A stretch of DNA of 64,000 nt from CAJBNH01 sp964447285 (GTDB lineage Bacteria > Myxococcota_A > UBA9042): positions 124,001 to 188,000 of the forward strand of contig CAYURO010000002.1 in NCBI GenBank assembly GCA_964447285.1, given 5' to 3'. A program made the position numbers and the translations under genes. The notes beneath the pieces are model-generated. The model saw only the letters and a list, made by a program, of their open reading frames with translations. It searched no databases and was not told the DNA's origin. Numbering within the stretch: position 1 is the stretch's first letter; every line of letters starts with the position of its first letter. Below, one piece after another: positions 43,581 to 52,368 of the stretch.

Positions 43581-45221
43581 ATGGCGACCGATTTGCCCCT
43601 GGATGCAGAGACTTCCGGTCCCGTGCGCGACGACTTGACCGACTTGGACCGTCTGGCGGAGCAGCATCTGGACAAGCTGGATCAGGCCAAGGCCATCGTG
43701 CGCATCTGGCAGCGCGATGGTGCCCTGTTCAGCGAGGACCCGGCGGTCGCCCGCGCGGTGCGTAACCGACTGGGCTGGCTGTTCTCCGTCCAGACGATGC
43801 GCGATCAGGTCGAGCGTTTGGCCGTGCTGGCGCGGGTCGTCGAGCGGCAGGGCTATGACCGCGTGTTGGTGGTCGGCATGGGCGGCTCCAGCCTGTGGCC
43901 CGAGGTCGTGGGGCGACACCTGCGAGGCAAGCGAGGGATGCCCATTCGCGTGTGCGACAGCACGCATCCCGAAGCCATCGCCGACTGGATCGGGTGGTGT
44001 CGCGAGGGCAAGGCCTTGTTCGTTGTCGCGACAAAGTCCGGCGGCACCCTCGAAACCCTGAGTGCGTACAAGGCATTGCGGCACGCATTCGACGACGGCA
44101 ACCACTTTGTCGCCATCACCGACGCAGGTTCGGGACTCGAGTCACTGGCGCGGGCGCACGGCTTCCGCGAGGTCTTCCTGAACCCTGTGGACATCGGCGG
44201 TCGGTTCTCCGCCACCAGTCTCTTCGGTCTGGTGCCCGCGGCGCTGGCCGGTGTGGTCCTGCAGGATGCGCTGGACCGCGTCGACGCGATGCTGACGGAG
44301 TGCCGCGAAGAAGACCCACGCCTGAATCCGGGCGCACGGTTGGGCGCGTTCCTGGCCGCAGCACAGCAGACCGGTCGGTGGCAGATGCGGCTGGCATTGG
44401 GCAAGAATGTCAAGGGATTCGGCAACTGGATCGAGCAGTTGGTCGGTGAGTCGACGGGCAAGCTGGGCACCGGCGTCCTGCCCGTGTTGGGCGGCGTCGA
44501 GGGCGCTGGCGCACAGCTGGAGCAGCGGCTTGCCCACGCCGTGGTGGTCGGCCTGACGACATTCGCCAAGCCCGACGAGGAGTTCCTGCTGCGCGCCACG
44601 GCTGCGGGCATCCCTCAGTCGGCCGAGGTGATGCCCGAGGTGGCCGACCTGTGGACCGAGGTCGTGCGTTGGGAGTTCGCCACGACCGTGGCCGGTTGGC
44701 TGCTGGGCATCAACCCGTTCGACGAACCCGACGTCACGTCTGCCAAGACGGCGACCGCGGCCATCCTGGCGGGACAGCTGGCACCGGTAGAGCCCACGCG
44801 CCGCCTGCGCGTTGCATCGCTGAACGAGCTGCCGGGCGCCCTCTCGCAAGAGCTGGCGAGCCTGCCCGCCGACGACTACGTGGCCGTGCTGGCGTGGCTG
44901 GCGCCGACCCAAGGCAACCTGCAGCGGCTCGAGGCCCTGCGCCAGACGCTGCAAACGCGCACGGACGCTGCGGTGGTCGTGCAGGTGGGGCCACGTTACC
45001 TGCACTCGACCGGCCAGTTCCACAAGGGTGGCCTACCGCGTGGGCTGTTCGTCGTCGTGACCGACTCAGGACGCACCGACGTCGCGGATATCGCCATTCC
45101 ACAAGCTGATTTTGGATTTGCCCGGCTGGTGCAGGCGCAAGCTCAAGGCGATGTGGCGGTGCTGATGCAGCGCGGCAAGCCCGTGGTGGTTGCCGAGTTG
45201 GTTCCCCCCGCGCAGTCCTGA
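43581..45221 (+). CDS. pgi: Phosphoglucose isomerase-family protein (Tal-Pgi-type domain, stand-alone)
   Basis: The protein has 546 residues. It starts with ATG after AGGAG. The SIS-like sugar-phosphate motifs are LVVGMGGSSLWPEVVG, FVVATKSGGTLETLSAYKAL and NPVDIGGRFSATSLFGLVPAALAG. The last two resemble the Pgi half of bifunctional transaldolase-Pgi proteins more than the short E. coli-type enzyme. There is no transaldolase domain before it. It should interconvert glucose-6-phosphate and fructose-6-phosphate. The next gene lies 23 bases downstream on the same strand. Confidence 0.85.
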   Translation: MATDLPLDAETSGPVRDDLTDLDRLAEQHLDKLDQAKAIVRIWQRDGALFSEDPAVARAVRNRLGWLFSVQTMRDQVERLAVLARVVERQGYDRVLVVGMGGSSLWPEVVGRHLRGKRGMPIRVCDSTHPEAIADWIGWCREGKALFVVATKSGGTLETLSAYKALRHAFDDGNHFVAITDAGSGLESLARAHGFREVFLNPVDIGGRFSATSLFGLVPAALAGVVLQDALDRVDAMLTECREEDPRLNPGARLGAFLAAAQQTGRWQMRLALGKNVKGFGNWIEQLVGESTGKLGTGVLPVLGGVEGAGAQLEQRLAHAVVVGLTTFAKPDEEFLLRATAAGIPQSAEVMPEVADLWTEVVRWEFATTVAGWLLGINPFDEPDVTSAKTATAAILAGQLAPVEPTRRLRVASLNELPGALSQELASLPADDYVAVLAWLAPTQGNLQRLEALRQTLQTRTDAAVVVQVGPRYLHSTGQFHKGGLPRGLFVVVTDSGRTDVADIAIPQADFGFARLVQAQAQGDVAVLMQRGKPVVVAELVPPAQS

Positions 45222-45244
45222 CCCCCCGACAACCGGAGCAGACG

Positions 45245-45574
45245 ATGCACTGGACCACCTACCTGACCCCACGCAACCTTGCGATCGCACTGGTGATCGT
45301 CGTTGCCGGGTGGCTGCTGTTCAAGGCCACCAAGCACCTGATCGTGGCGCTGCTGTGTACGCTGCTGGCGCTGGGCGCGATGGTGCTGCTGTTGGACGAC
45401 AAGGCGGTCGACAAGGCCAAGGAAGCCGCGGCGGACATGCAGCACAAGGCCGGAGAACTCAAGGACAAGGCCGGAGAACTCAAGGACAAGGCTGTGGAGT
45501 ACAAGGACAAGGCGGAAGGACTCGGCCAGCCGACACCGCCCGACCAGCGACGCCCTGACCCGCCACCGCGCTGA
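45245..45574 (+). CDS. Small membrane protein with Lys-rich helical repeats, function unknown
   Basis: The protein has 109 residues. Two hydrophobic segments (about 12-26 and 30-50, NLAIALVIVVAGWLLFKA and LIVALLCTLLALGAMVLLL) are followed by a Lys/Glu-rich helix with near-repeats KAGELKD, KAGELKD, KAVEYKD and a Pro-rich tail. The tail looks like an amphipathic or LEA-like helix. It is probably anchored in the inner membrane with the charged tail in the cytoplasm. It directly follows pgi and may be cotranscribed. Function unknown. Confidence 0.68.
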   Translation: MHWTTYLTPRNLAIALVIVVAGWLLFKATKHLIVALLCTLLALGAMVLLLDDKAVDKAKEAAADMQHKAGELKDKAGELKDKAVEYKDKAEGLGQPTPPDQRRPDPPPR

Positions 45575-45583
45575 TCCGACCTG

Positions 45584-46438
45584 CTACTGCTGACATTTCC
45601 CGCAGAAGTACGTCGCCCGCGTTCCCAGCACCACCCGCTCGACCACGGCGTGAGTCCGCGGTGAACAGCGGCGACATGGGACGCCCGCTTGCCCGTAGAC
45701 CGCGAATTCCTGTTGGTATGAGCCAGGCATCGAGTCGCCGCCCACGAAGTCGCGCAGGGTCGAGCCGCCCGCGCGGATCGCAGCCAAGAGCACCTCGCGC
45801 ACGCCGACCACCAGCCGCTGCCACTCCGGCAGACTCAGGCTGCACGCCGGCCGCAGCGGGTGCACGCCCGCGTGAAAACACGCCTCGCTCGCGTAGATGT
45901 TGCCCACGCCGACGACGCGCTGACTGTCCATCAGGAAGGCCTTGACCGCGATTCGGCACGTCTCTGCATGGTGCGCCAGACCGGCTGCCGTCAGGTCGTC
46001 CAGCGGCTCTGGCCCCAGCGACGCAAGCAGCGGGTGGGTCGGCTCGTCGCGCGCCAGCATCACATCCAGCGCGCCAAAGCGCCGCGGATCGACGTACCGA
46101 AGGACACTCGGCCCGTGGTCGCCGGTCAGGCGGAAGCGGAAATGCTCATGCAGGCGCCACTCTGGGGGCTCGCCAACCTCGTGAAACAGCCGCCCGCTCA
46201 TGCCCAAATGGACCAGCACCACCCGAGGCAGCCCGCGCGGCAGTTTCGCGTCCAGCAGCAGGTACTTGGCGCGGCGGCGGACGTCGTGCAGGGTCGCCCC
46301 GACTAGGGCCATCACCTCGCGCACCGGAATCGGATACCGCAGGTCCTCGCGCCGCAGATCGATCCCCACGATGCGCTGGCCGGGCAGGCATATGGCCAAG
46401 TGACTGCGAACGGTCTCGACTTCGGGAAGCTCGGGCAT
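45584..46438 (-). CDS. mutM: Formamidopyrimidine-DNA glycosylase (MutM/Fpg)
   Basis: The protein has 284 residues. It removes 8-oxoguanine and formamidopyrimidines and cleaves the abasic site. It begins MPELPEVETVRSHL with the catalytic Pro2-Glu3. Other family segments are RRRAKYLLLDA, HLGMSGRLF, RYVDPRRFGAL, NIYASEACFHAGVHP, and the zinc finger CRRCSPRTHAVVERV..TYFCGKCQ at the C-terminus. Fully intact. The start is the ATG at 46438. It converges on the small membrane-protein gene 10 bases away. Confidence 0.97.
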   Translation of the reverse strand: MPELPEVETVRSHLAICLPGQRIVGIDLRREDLRYPIPVREVMALVGATLHDVRRRAKYLLLDAKLPRGLPRVVLVHLGMSGRLFHEVGEPPEWRLHEHFRFRLTGDHGPSVLRYVDPRRFGALDVMLARDEPTHPLLASLGPEPLDDLTAAGLAHHAETCRIAVKAFLMDSQRVVGVGNIYASEACFHAGVHPLRPACSLSLPEWQRLVVGVREVLLAAIRAGGSTLRDFVGGDSMPGSYQQEFAVYGQAGVPCRRCSPRTHAVVERVVLGTRATYFCGKCQQ

Positions 46439-46475
46439 GGCTTGGGGTTCTCTCGATGCAGAGGGAGGCGAGAGG

Positions 46476-47231
46476 TCAGTGCCCCAGCGCGCGGGCGACC
46501 AGCCGGGAGCACTCGAGCGTATGCGCCAAGCGCTTGAGATCGTTGGCATGTCGCTTGACGGCGGCGGCCGGACTGGCGGGTGGCTCGCCGCCGATGCCGG
46601 ACGCGACGGACTTCAAGTGCCGCTCGCCGTCACTGGCGCGGTCCTCCGTGTCGCGGCGAACGCACGTCGTCATGCGCAAGTAGAAGCGAACCCTGCCCGC
46701 GCGGCCGGGGGCCTCGTCGTCGCCCGCAAGGTCGATCGACTGCTGCGTGGCGATCTCGAGATACCGGGTCTGCAGCACGGCCGCGCGCCGCGCCAGATCA
46801 CTCAATTCGTTGACCAAATCGGCGTGCAGGCGCGACAGCGGCAGAGGGTCGTACGTGTCGCCGTCGGTTGCCGACCGCGCCGAGCTCATGCGGTACAGCG
46901 CCTGGACCAACACGAAATAGCCGCGCGCCAGCCGCTCCGTCTCCTGATCACGCACGGCAGCGTTCTGCACCGCCTCAGCCAACCCCTCGTCGGCGACGGC
47001 GACGCCCGGTGGCGCAGGGGGAGGCGCGATTTGGCCCTCACCGGGCGTGGGCGGGGGAGGCAATCGGTCTGAAGGGGACGAGGGTTCCGGCGCCGGATAG
47101 CGCAACCCCGCGAACCCCGGCTCATCCGGGGAGGCCAGGACGACCTGCGACGACGCCCGGCAGCCGACGACAAGCGCCAAGACCGCCGCCGCAAGGCCGA
47201 CGCGAGCGAGATAGCGTTGGAGGTCGAGCAT
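46476..47231 (-). CDS. Lipoprotein of unknown function
   Basis: The protein has 251 residues. A signal (GLAAAVLALVVGC) gives a lipoprotein at about Cys24. A Pro-rich linker (about 45-80) precedes a helical domain with RLARGYFVLVQALYRMSS, LVNELSDLARRAAVLQTRYLEIATQQ, Arg-rich segments and CVRRDTEDRASDG. It lies 37 bases upstream of mutM on the same strand. I do not recognise it. Confidence 0.62.
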   Translation of the reverse strand: MLDLQRYLARVGLAAAVLALVVGCRASSQVVLASPDEPGFAGLRYPAPEPSSPSDRLPPPPTPGEGQIAPPPAPPGVAVADEGLAEAVQNAAVRDQETERLARGYFVLVQALYRMSSARSATDGDTYDPLPLSRLHADLVNELSDLARRAAVLQTRYLEIATQQSIDLAGDDEAPGRAGRVRFYLRMTTCVRRDTEDRASDGERHLKSVASGIGGEPPASPAAAVKRHANDLKRLAHTLECSRLVARALGH

Positions 47232-47324
47232 GGGGGCCAGTCTAGCGACCGGCTCGGCCGGGGGTCAATGCAACCCGCCGTCCACACGAGAAGAACTGGC
47301 GAAACGGCGCAGGTGGCCCGATGA

Positions 47325-48701
47325 CTACTTGGGGACGCGACCGGCGTTGTCGGGTCCGCCAAAGGGCGCGATCCACGCTGAGGTCTCCGCCTTGCGGCCA
47401 GTGGCGAACGCGTGCACGGCGACGCCGTCCCAAACGTAGAGCGTGCCGTCGGGACCCAGCACGGGAGACGGGCGGATGCCGGGGTTGATCCAACTGGTCG
47501 CCGCGTCGCCCATGTGCGCTTCGAGCATCACTTCACCCGCCGTTGCGTCGTACATGGCCAGACCAATCATGTAGCCGTTCTTGTCCAACGCGGCGACGGA
47601 GCCGTCGGTCGAGACGTACAGCGTGCCGTCCTGCGCCATCACCGGGCGGCCGGCAGGGTGGTGCTTGACGTTGGTCGTGCTGACCGGCGTCTGGGTAAAG
47701 CCAAAGGGATTCAGCAGCTTGCTGGGAGAGAAGCTGTTCGATTGGCTGGAGAAGCCGTCGTACACCCAGCGCTGCGAGCCGTCGGCGATGTTCAGGGCGA
47801 ACAGGGGGTCGATGAACTCCTGCTGGCGCTCCTCCCACACCGGGAAGTAGACGACGTCTTCGCTGACGGTCGGCGCGGCGGCGACGGTGCAGTTCGCGCA
47901 CGGCGGGTTGAACGACCACGCGACCTGACCCAGACCCGTGACGCGCTTGAGCACGTGGACGCCGCCGGTGACGTAGAACGTGTCGCCGTTGGGTCCCGGG
48001 GCGAAGTCGACGATGCCCTGCGGCTCGGCGACGGTCCAAGCCACACTGCCGTCGGGATGCTCAGCGACCAAGCTCGCGTAGATCGGCGCACCGGCGAAGC
48101 CGTCCGTGCCGTTGGGGGTCGTCAGGTAGCGCAGCGTGCCGTCGGGCACGACAGCCGCCTGGGAAGAACCCTCGCGAACACGAAGGATTGCGCCGTCCTG
48201 TCGGCCGATGGTGTACAGCGTGCCGTGGCCGTTGCCCTCGCGCACCGCCGCGTGCACCTGGCCGTCACTGACCGACGGCGGGGAGCCGAGCGCGGTGCCG
48301 GGCAGCGAGCGCGTCCACCCGGGAGTCGCGGTCTCGAGCCCCGTCCACGAACGCACCGTCGCGCCGTTTGCGCCAGAGCTGACGCCGAAGATCGTGCCCT
48401 GACCGTCGGTCGAAGGCGCCGTCAGCGTCTCGCCGACCTGCTGCAGGGTGTGCACTGCGCCCTTGGCGTCGATCTCGACCAACGTGGTGCCGCGCGAAAC
48501 CAACAGGCGACCCGCTTCCACCGCGACCGGGGGCCACTGCGTCGCGCCTCCCAGCTGCGCCACATACAACGGCTCGCCAAAGTCGCCGCAGACCGTGACT
48601 GCACCGTGTTCGGTGCACACGTCGTCGCCCCCGCAGGCGGCAAGCGGAAGAACCAGAGCAAGCAGCACGAACAGCGTGAAGGTAAGCCGCAGCAGAGGCA
48701 T
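47325..48701 (-). CDS. Lipoprotein with PQQ-type beta-propeller
   Basis: The protein has 458 residues. The ATG at 48701, with TTGGAG 6 bases before it, opens a lipoprotein signal ending LPLAAC. The rest consists of repeated units of about 50 residues with an aromatic-led strand and a Gly-Ser/Thr end, for example GTLYTIGRQDGAILRV, DTFYVTGGVHVLKR, DGTLYVSTDGSVAALDKNGY and DGTLYVWDGVAVHAF. This is the quinoprotein (PQQ-like) propeller pattern, of which BamB is the best-known lipoprotein. Without seeing BamB-specific residues I only call the fold. Stop at 47325. Confidence 0.78.
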   Translation of the reverse strand: MPLLRLTFTLFVLLALVLPLAACGGDDVCTEHGAVTVCGDFGEPLYVAQLGGATQWPPVAVEAGRLLVSRGTTLVEIDAKGAVHTLQQVGETLTAPSTDGQGTIFGVSSGANGATVRSWTGLETATPGWTRSLPGTALGSPPSVSDGQVHAAVREGNGHGTLYTIGRQDGAILRVREGSSQAAVVPDGTLRYLTTPNGTDGFAGAPIYASLVAEHPDGSVAWTVAEPQGIVDFAPGPNGDTFYVTGGVHVLKRVTGLGQVAWSFNPPCANCTVAAAPTVSEDVVYFPVWEERQQEFIDPLFALNIADGSQRWVYDGFSSQSNSFSPSKLLNPFGFTQTPVSTTNVKHHPAGRPVMAQDGTLYVSTDGSVAALDKNGYMIGLAMYDATAGEVMLEAHMGDAATSWINPGIRPSPVLGPDGTLYVWDGVAVHAFATGRKAETSAWIAPFGGPDNAGRVPK

Positions 48702-48860
48702 GGTGAGCTCCAATTTCGGCCGGCCACGTTGGGCGGTTGGTCAGCAAAGTACCGTTCCCGGCCAGCGCATGCAAGCGCGAAGATCTGTATCCTTTTCGAC
48801 GACTTCGCTGAAACATTCGACGATGGATAGAGCGATTTCGTGCGCGGTTTTCGCAGGAGG

Positions 48861-50480
48861 TCAGGCTCGACCCAGGCGCCGCAGGAGCCCGTGCACTTGC
48901 CGCGGCATCCCGGGCATCCGCCACCACGCGCCCAGCAGCAGCCCGACCAGCGCCCACGCGCACCCCGACATCGCCAGCCGGCCCAGGTAGCGCACCTTGC
49001 CGGCCGCCAGGAAGGCCGCCTGGTCGCTCGACATGTCCACCGCCCACGCGGCCAGTCCGGCGCAGGTTGCCACGGCCAGCGCGCGCCCGATGCCCGTCAG
49101 CAGCGGCCGCAAGTGCAGGCCCAACCGCTTGCGGGCCACGGCCACCAGCACCACCACTTGCAGGAACATGCCCAGCGTCGCCGCCAGCGCCAGACCGACC
49201 AGCGGATCCACGAAGGACTGGTGCAGCGCGAGAAACTGATACAGCGGCAACACGGCCACCGTCACGACCGACGTCGCAATCATCGGCCGCCAGGTGTCGC
49301 CGGTGCCGTAGAACGCGCGCGCCAGAACGGCCTGGGCCCCCCACGCGGCAACGCCCACCGCCAAGGGCACCAGTGCGGCGGCCGAGCGCAGGGTGTCGGC
49401 CTGCTTGAAGCGCCCGTACTCGAACAGGATGCCGATCACGGCGTCGGGCATGGCGACCAGAAAGGCCGAGAGCAGCAGCGACAGCCCGACCACCGCGGCC
49501 ACCGACCTGGCCAGCAGGTCGGCCAACTCGTCGTGACGCTTCTCCGCGTACAGCTTGGCGATGAAGGCGCCGGTCGCCTGGCCCGCCGCCGCGCCCAACA
49601 GCCCGATCGGCACCAGCATCACGCGCCGCGCCATGGCCAACCACGAGATGGTGCCCGCGGCGAGCTGCGCGCCGAAGAAGCGGCCCAGCCACTCGTCGAT
49701 GGTCGTCAGGCTCACGCCCACCATCAGGGGCAGCGCGGTCCACAGAAAGGCGCGCACTTCGCGGTCGGTGGGCTGGAACACGAAGCGATACCGCAGCTTG
49801 CCGAACGCTGACCACGCCGGCACTGCGAACCCACCGACGGCCGCGCCGGCCAGGGCACCCCAGCTAAAGCCCTCGATCTGCCCGGTCGAGCTGCCCAGCA
49901 GACCGCCGACGATGATGCCCGCGTTGTAGAACAGCGGCGTCAGCGCCATCGCCGTGAAGTTCTGCCGAGCCAGCAGCGTCGCCTGCACCAACCCGCCGCA
50001 CAGGAAGAACAATTGCGCGGGCAACACGATGCGCGTCAGGTAGGTGGTGCGCGCGATCTGCTCTGGCGTGAAGCCGTGGAACAGCGCGGCGACCAGCGGT
50101 TCGGCGAACACCTCGGCCACGAGGATCAGCACCGCGGCGGCGATCAACATGACTGTGAAGACAACCGAGAACGCCCGGTCTCCGGGTGTCAGGCCGCGGG
50201 AATCCCGCGCCGAAGTCATCCCCTCGGGCAACTGCACCTCGGCGGCGTACAGGGCCGACATGCGCGGCAGCAGCGACACCGTCAGTGCGCCGCCCGCCAG
50301 CAGGTGGTTCAGCATGTCGGGGAGCATGAACGACGCTTGGTACACGTCCGTCAGCCCGGTGGCGCCGAAGTTCGTCGAGATCAGCCAATCCCGCCCGTAA
50401 CCCAGAATGCGGGACAGCAGGTTGCTGGCGGCCAGCAGCAGGGCGACGGTGCGAAGGCGAAGGGCGAGTTCTTGCGTCAT
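48861..50480 (-). CDS. murJ: Lipid II flippase MurJ (MviN family)
   Basis: The protein has 539 residues with about 14 membrane helices. It flips lipid II across the inner membrane for peptidoglycan synthesis. It begins LASNLLSRILGYGRDWLIS (family N-terminus with the conserved Arg of the RILGxxRD loop) and has the FGATGLTDVYQASFMLPDMLNHLLAGGALTVSLLP segment of the central cavity. The later part holds REVRAFLWTALPLMVGVSLTTI and RRVMLVPIGLLGAAAGQA, with RAFYGTGDTWRP. Start ATG 50480. The gene sits alone on the minus strand near uppP, which recycles the same lipid carrier. Confidence 0.94.
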   Translation of the reverse strand: MTQELALRLRTVALLLAASNLLSRILGYGRDWLISTNFGATGLTDVYQASFMLPDMLNHLLAGGALTVSLLPRMSALYAAEVQLPEGMTSARDSRGLTPGDRAFSVVFTVMLIAAAVLILVAEVFAEPLVAALFHGFTPEQIARTTYLTRIVLPAQLFFLCGGLVQATLLARQNFTAMALTPLFYNAGIIVGGLLGSSTGQIEGFSWGALAGAAVGGFAVPAWSAFGKLRYRFVFQPTDREVRAFLWTALPLMVGVSLTTIDEWLGRFFGAQLAAGTISWLAMARRVMLVPIGLLGAAAGQATGAFIAKLYAEKRHDELADLLARSVAAVVGLSLLLSAFLVAMPDAVIGILFEYGRFKQADTLRSAAALVPLAVGVAAWGAQAVLARAFYGTGDTWRPMIATSVVTVAVLPLYQFLALHQSFVDPLVGLALAATLGMFLQVVVLVAVARKRLGLHLRPLLTGIGRALAVATCAGLAAWAVDMSSDQAAFLAAGKVRYLGRLAMSGCAWALVGLLLGAWWRMPGMPRQVHGLLRRLGRA

Positions 50481-50559
50481 GGCGGGCGAGCATAACGCCA
50501 CGGCCGAGACGGGCCACAAAACGTCGTTTTGGGCGTCGCTGCGGGCGTTTCCCGGCTTG

Positions 50560-51369
50560 CTAGTGCCGCTGACGGATCGCCCAGGCCGCGACACCGTCGA
50601 CCAGCGACGGCAGCACCAGCTTCGCCCACCGCCCCAACCGCCCGCGCCGCGACGTGATCAGGATCCGATCGCGCCGCTCCATCGCGGGGACCATCAGGGC
50701 CGCGCACTCGTCCGCGGTCATGGCGTTGCGCGCCACGGGCGTCGTTCGCCCCATCGGCAGGCCGTCAGGACCCAGCGCGCGCCGGTGGATGTCGCTGACG
50801 ACGTAGTCCGGACACACGATGGTCACGCTGACGCCGTCGGACCGCAGCTCGACGCGCAAGGAATCGAAGAAACCTACCTGGGCGTGCTTGGTGGCCGAGT
50901 ACGCACTGCGCGTCGGCACGCCGGTCAGGCCGGTGACGCTGGCGACGACCACGATGCGTCCCTTGGCCCGTTTCAGGTGTGGCAGCGCGTGCCAGGTCGG
51001 ATAGACGCTGCCCATGAAGTTCAGGCGCATCAGACGTTCGATGATGGACAGGTCGCGGATCTCGTCAAAGCGCGTCCACATCGTCGTGCCTGCGTTGTTC
51101 ACCAGCACGTCGACGACACCAAACGCAGCAACCGCCTGTTCAATCAGGGCTTTGCACGCCTGCGGATCGGTAACGTCGGTGGGAACCGGCAGCGCCTCGG
51201 CCCCCAGACGCCGACACTCCTCTGCCAGCGACTCCAATCGCTCACGCGTCCGGGCGGCCAGCACCAGCTTGGGCTTCTGCGGTGCCAGCTGCAGCGCCAG
51301 AGACCGCCCGATGCCCTCCGAGGCGCCGGTAATCACCACCACCTTGTTCTGGAAGACCGCCTGATCCAT
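50560..51369 (-). CDS. Short-chain dehydrogenase/reductase
   Basis: The protein has 269 residues. The cofactor loop TGASEGIG is at about 14-21, the NNAG motif at about 92, and the catalytic Ser-Tyr-Lys triad includes VVVASVTG and YSATKHAQ. The C-terminal part (RRILITSRRGRLGRWAKLVL) is Arg-rich and may contact membranes. The family reduces or oxidises carbonyl or hydroxyl groups with NAD(P). The substrate is unknown. It lies 79 bases before murJ on the same strand and divergent from uppP. Confidence 0.92.
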   Translation of the reverse strand: MDQAVFQNKVVVITGASEGIGRSLALQLAPQKPKLVLAARTRERLESLAEECRRLGAEALPVPTDVTDPQACKALIEQAVAAFGVVDVLVNNAGTTMWTRFDEIRDLSIIERLMRLNFMGSVYPTWHALPHLKRAKGRIVVVASVTGLTGVPTRSAYSATKHAQVGFFDSLRVELRSDGVSVTIVCPDYVVSDIHRRALGPDGLPMGRTTPVARNAMTADECAALMVPAMERRDRILITSRRGRLGRWAKLVLPSLVDGVAAWAIRQRH

Positions 51370-51530
51370 GCCGTTCTCCGCGGTGCCGTTCGCCCCCTGT
51401 CTCTCACGCTGCGGCGTTTGGCGCCAGAAACCTGTGCTTCGGGGGTGGAATCGAGTGCCCGATGCCGCTTGCCACCGTCGTGGCTTGGGTTTCTTGCGGT
51501 CCGCTGTCCCCCGCGTTACACCGCGCGGCC

Positions 51531-52358
51531 ATGCAGCTGATTCACGCCATCGTTCTGGGAATCGTCGAAGGGTTGACCGAGTTCGTTCCGGTGTCGTCCA
51601 CCGGCCACCTGATCCTCGCCGGGTCGTGGCTGGGGTTGGACGCGGATCCGGCGCGAAAGGCGGCCGTCGACGCATTCGACATCGTGATTCAGGCGGGTGC
51701 CGTGCTGGCGTGCCTGGTTTGGTACTTTCCCCTGCTTCGGGCTCGCGCCGCCGAGCTGCAAGCCAAGGACGACACAACCCGGCTCAGGGCGCGTAACCTG
51801 TTGTACAGCATGGTGGTTGCGTTCGTCCCCGTGATGATCGTCGGATTGGCCGCGCGCAAGACCATCAAGGCCGCGCTGTTCGGACCCGCCCCGGTGGCGT
51901 GGGCGTTGGCGATCGGCGGTGTGGTGATGATCGCGACCGACCTCGCGTTTCGGAAACGCCCACGGACCCAAACGCTGGACGATATGGGGCCGCTGTCGGG
52001 CCTGAAGATCGGCCTGATCCAGTGCTTTTCGCTGATCCCCGGCACTTCCCGCTCGATGTCGACGATGATCGGCGCGATGCTGTCGGGGTTCGACACCAAG
52101 GCGGCGGCGGACTTCTCGTTCCTGTTGGCCATTCCGGTGTTGGGCGCAGCCACAGGCTATGAGCTGCTGAAGGAGTGGCCGGTGCTGGCGCGTGACATCG
52201 GCCCTGCGGCGATGGCGGTGGGGCTGGCGACGTCGTTCCTGTTCGGGTGGCTGTCGATTGCCGGCTTCCTGAAGCTGATCGCCAAGGTGGGCCTGTTGCC
52301 CTTCGGCCTGTACCGCATTGGACTGGCCGCCGTCGTGTGGTTCTCGCTGCTGCGCTGA
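51531..52358 (+). CDS. uppP: Undecaprenyl-diphosphatase (UppP/BacA)
   Basis: The protein has 275 residues with about eight membrane helices. It dephosphorylates undecaprenyl diphosphate to recycle the lipid carrier for cell-wall building, and gives bacitracin resistance. The catalytic segments are IVEGLTEFVPVSSTGHLIL (res. ~11-29) and SLIPGTSRSMSTMIGAMLSGF, both classic BacA signatures. Start ATG 51531. The coaB gene follows 10 bases downstream. The PAP2 protein at 14644 could supply the same activity. Confidence 0.96.
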   Translation: MQLIHAIVLGIVEGLTEFVPVSSTGHLILAGSWLGLDADPARKAAVDAFDIVIQAGAVLACLVWYFPLLRARAAELQAKDDTTRLRARNLLYSMVVAFVPVMIVGLAARKTIKAALFGPAPVAWALAIGGVVMIATDLAFRKRPRTQTLDDMGPLSGLKIGLIQCFSLIPGTSRSMSTMIGAMLSGFDTKAAADFSFLLAIPVLGAATGYELLKEWPVLARDIGPAAMAVGLATSFLFGWLSIAGFLKLIAKVGLLPFGLYRIGLAAVVWFSLLR

Positions 52359-52368
52359 GGCATCCACG

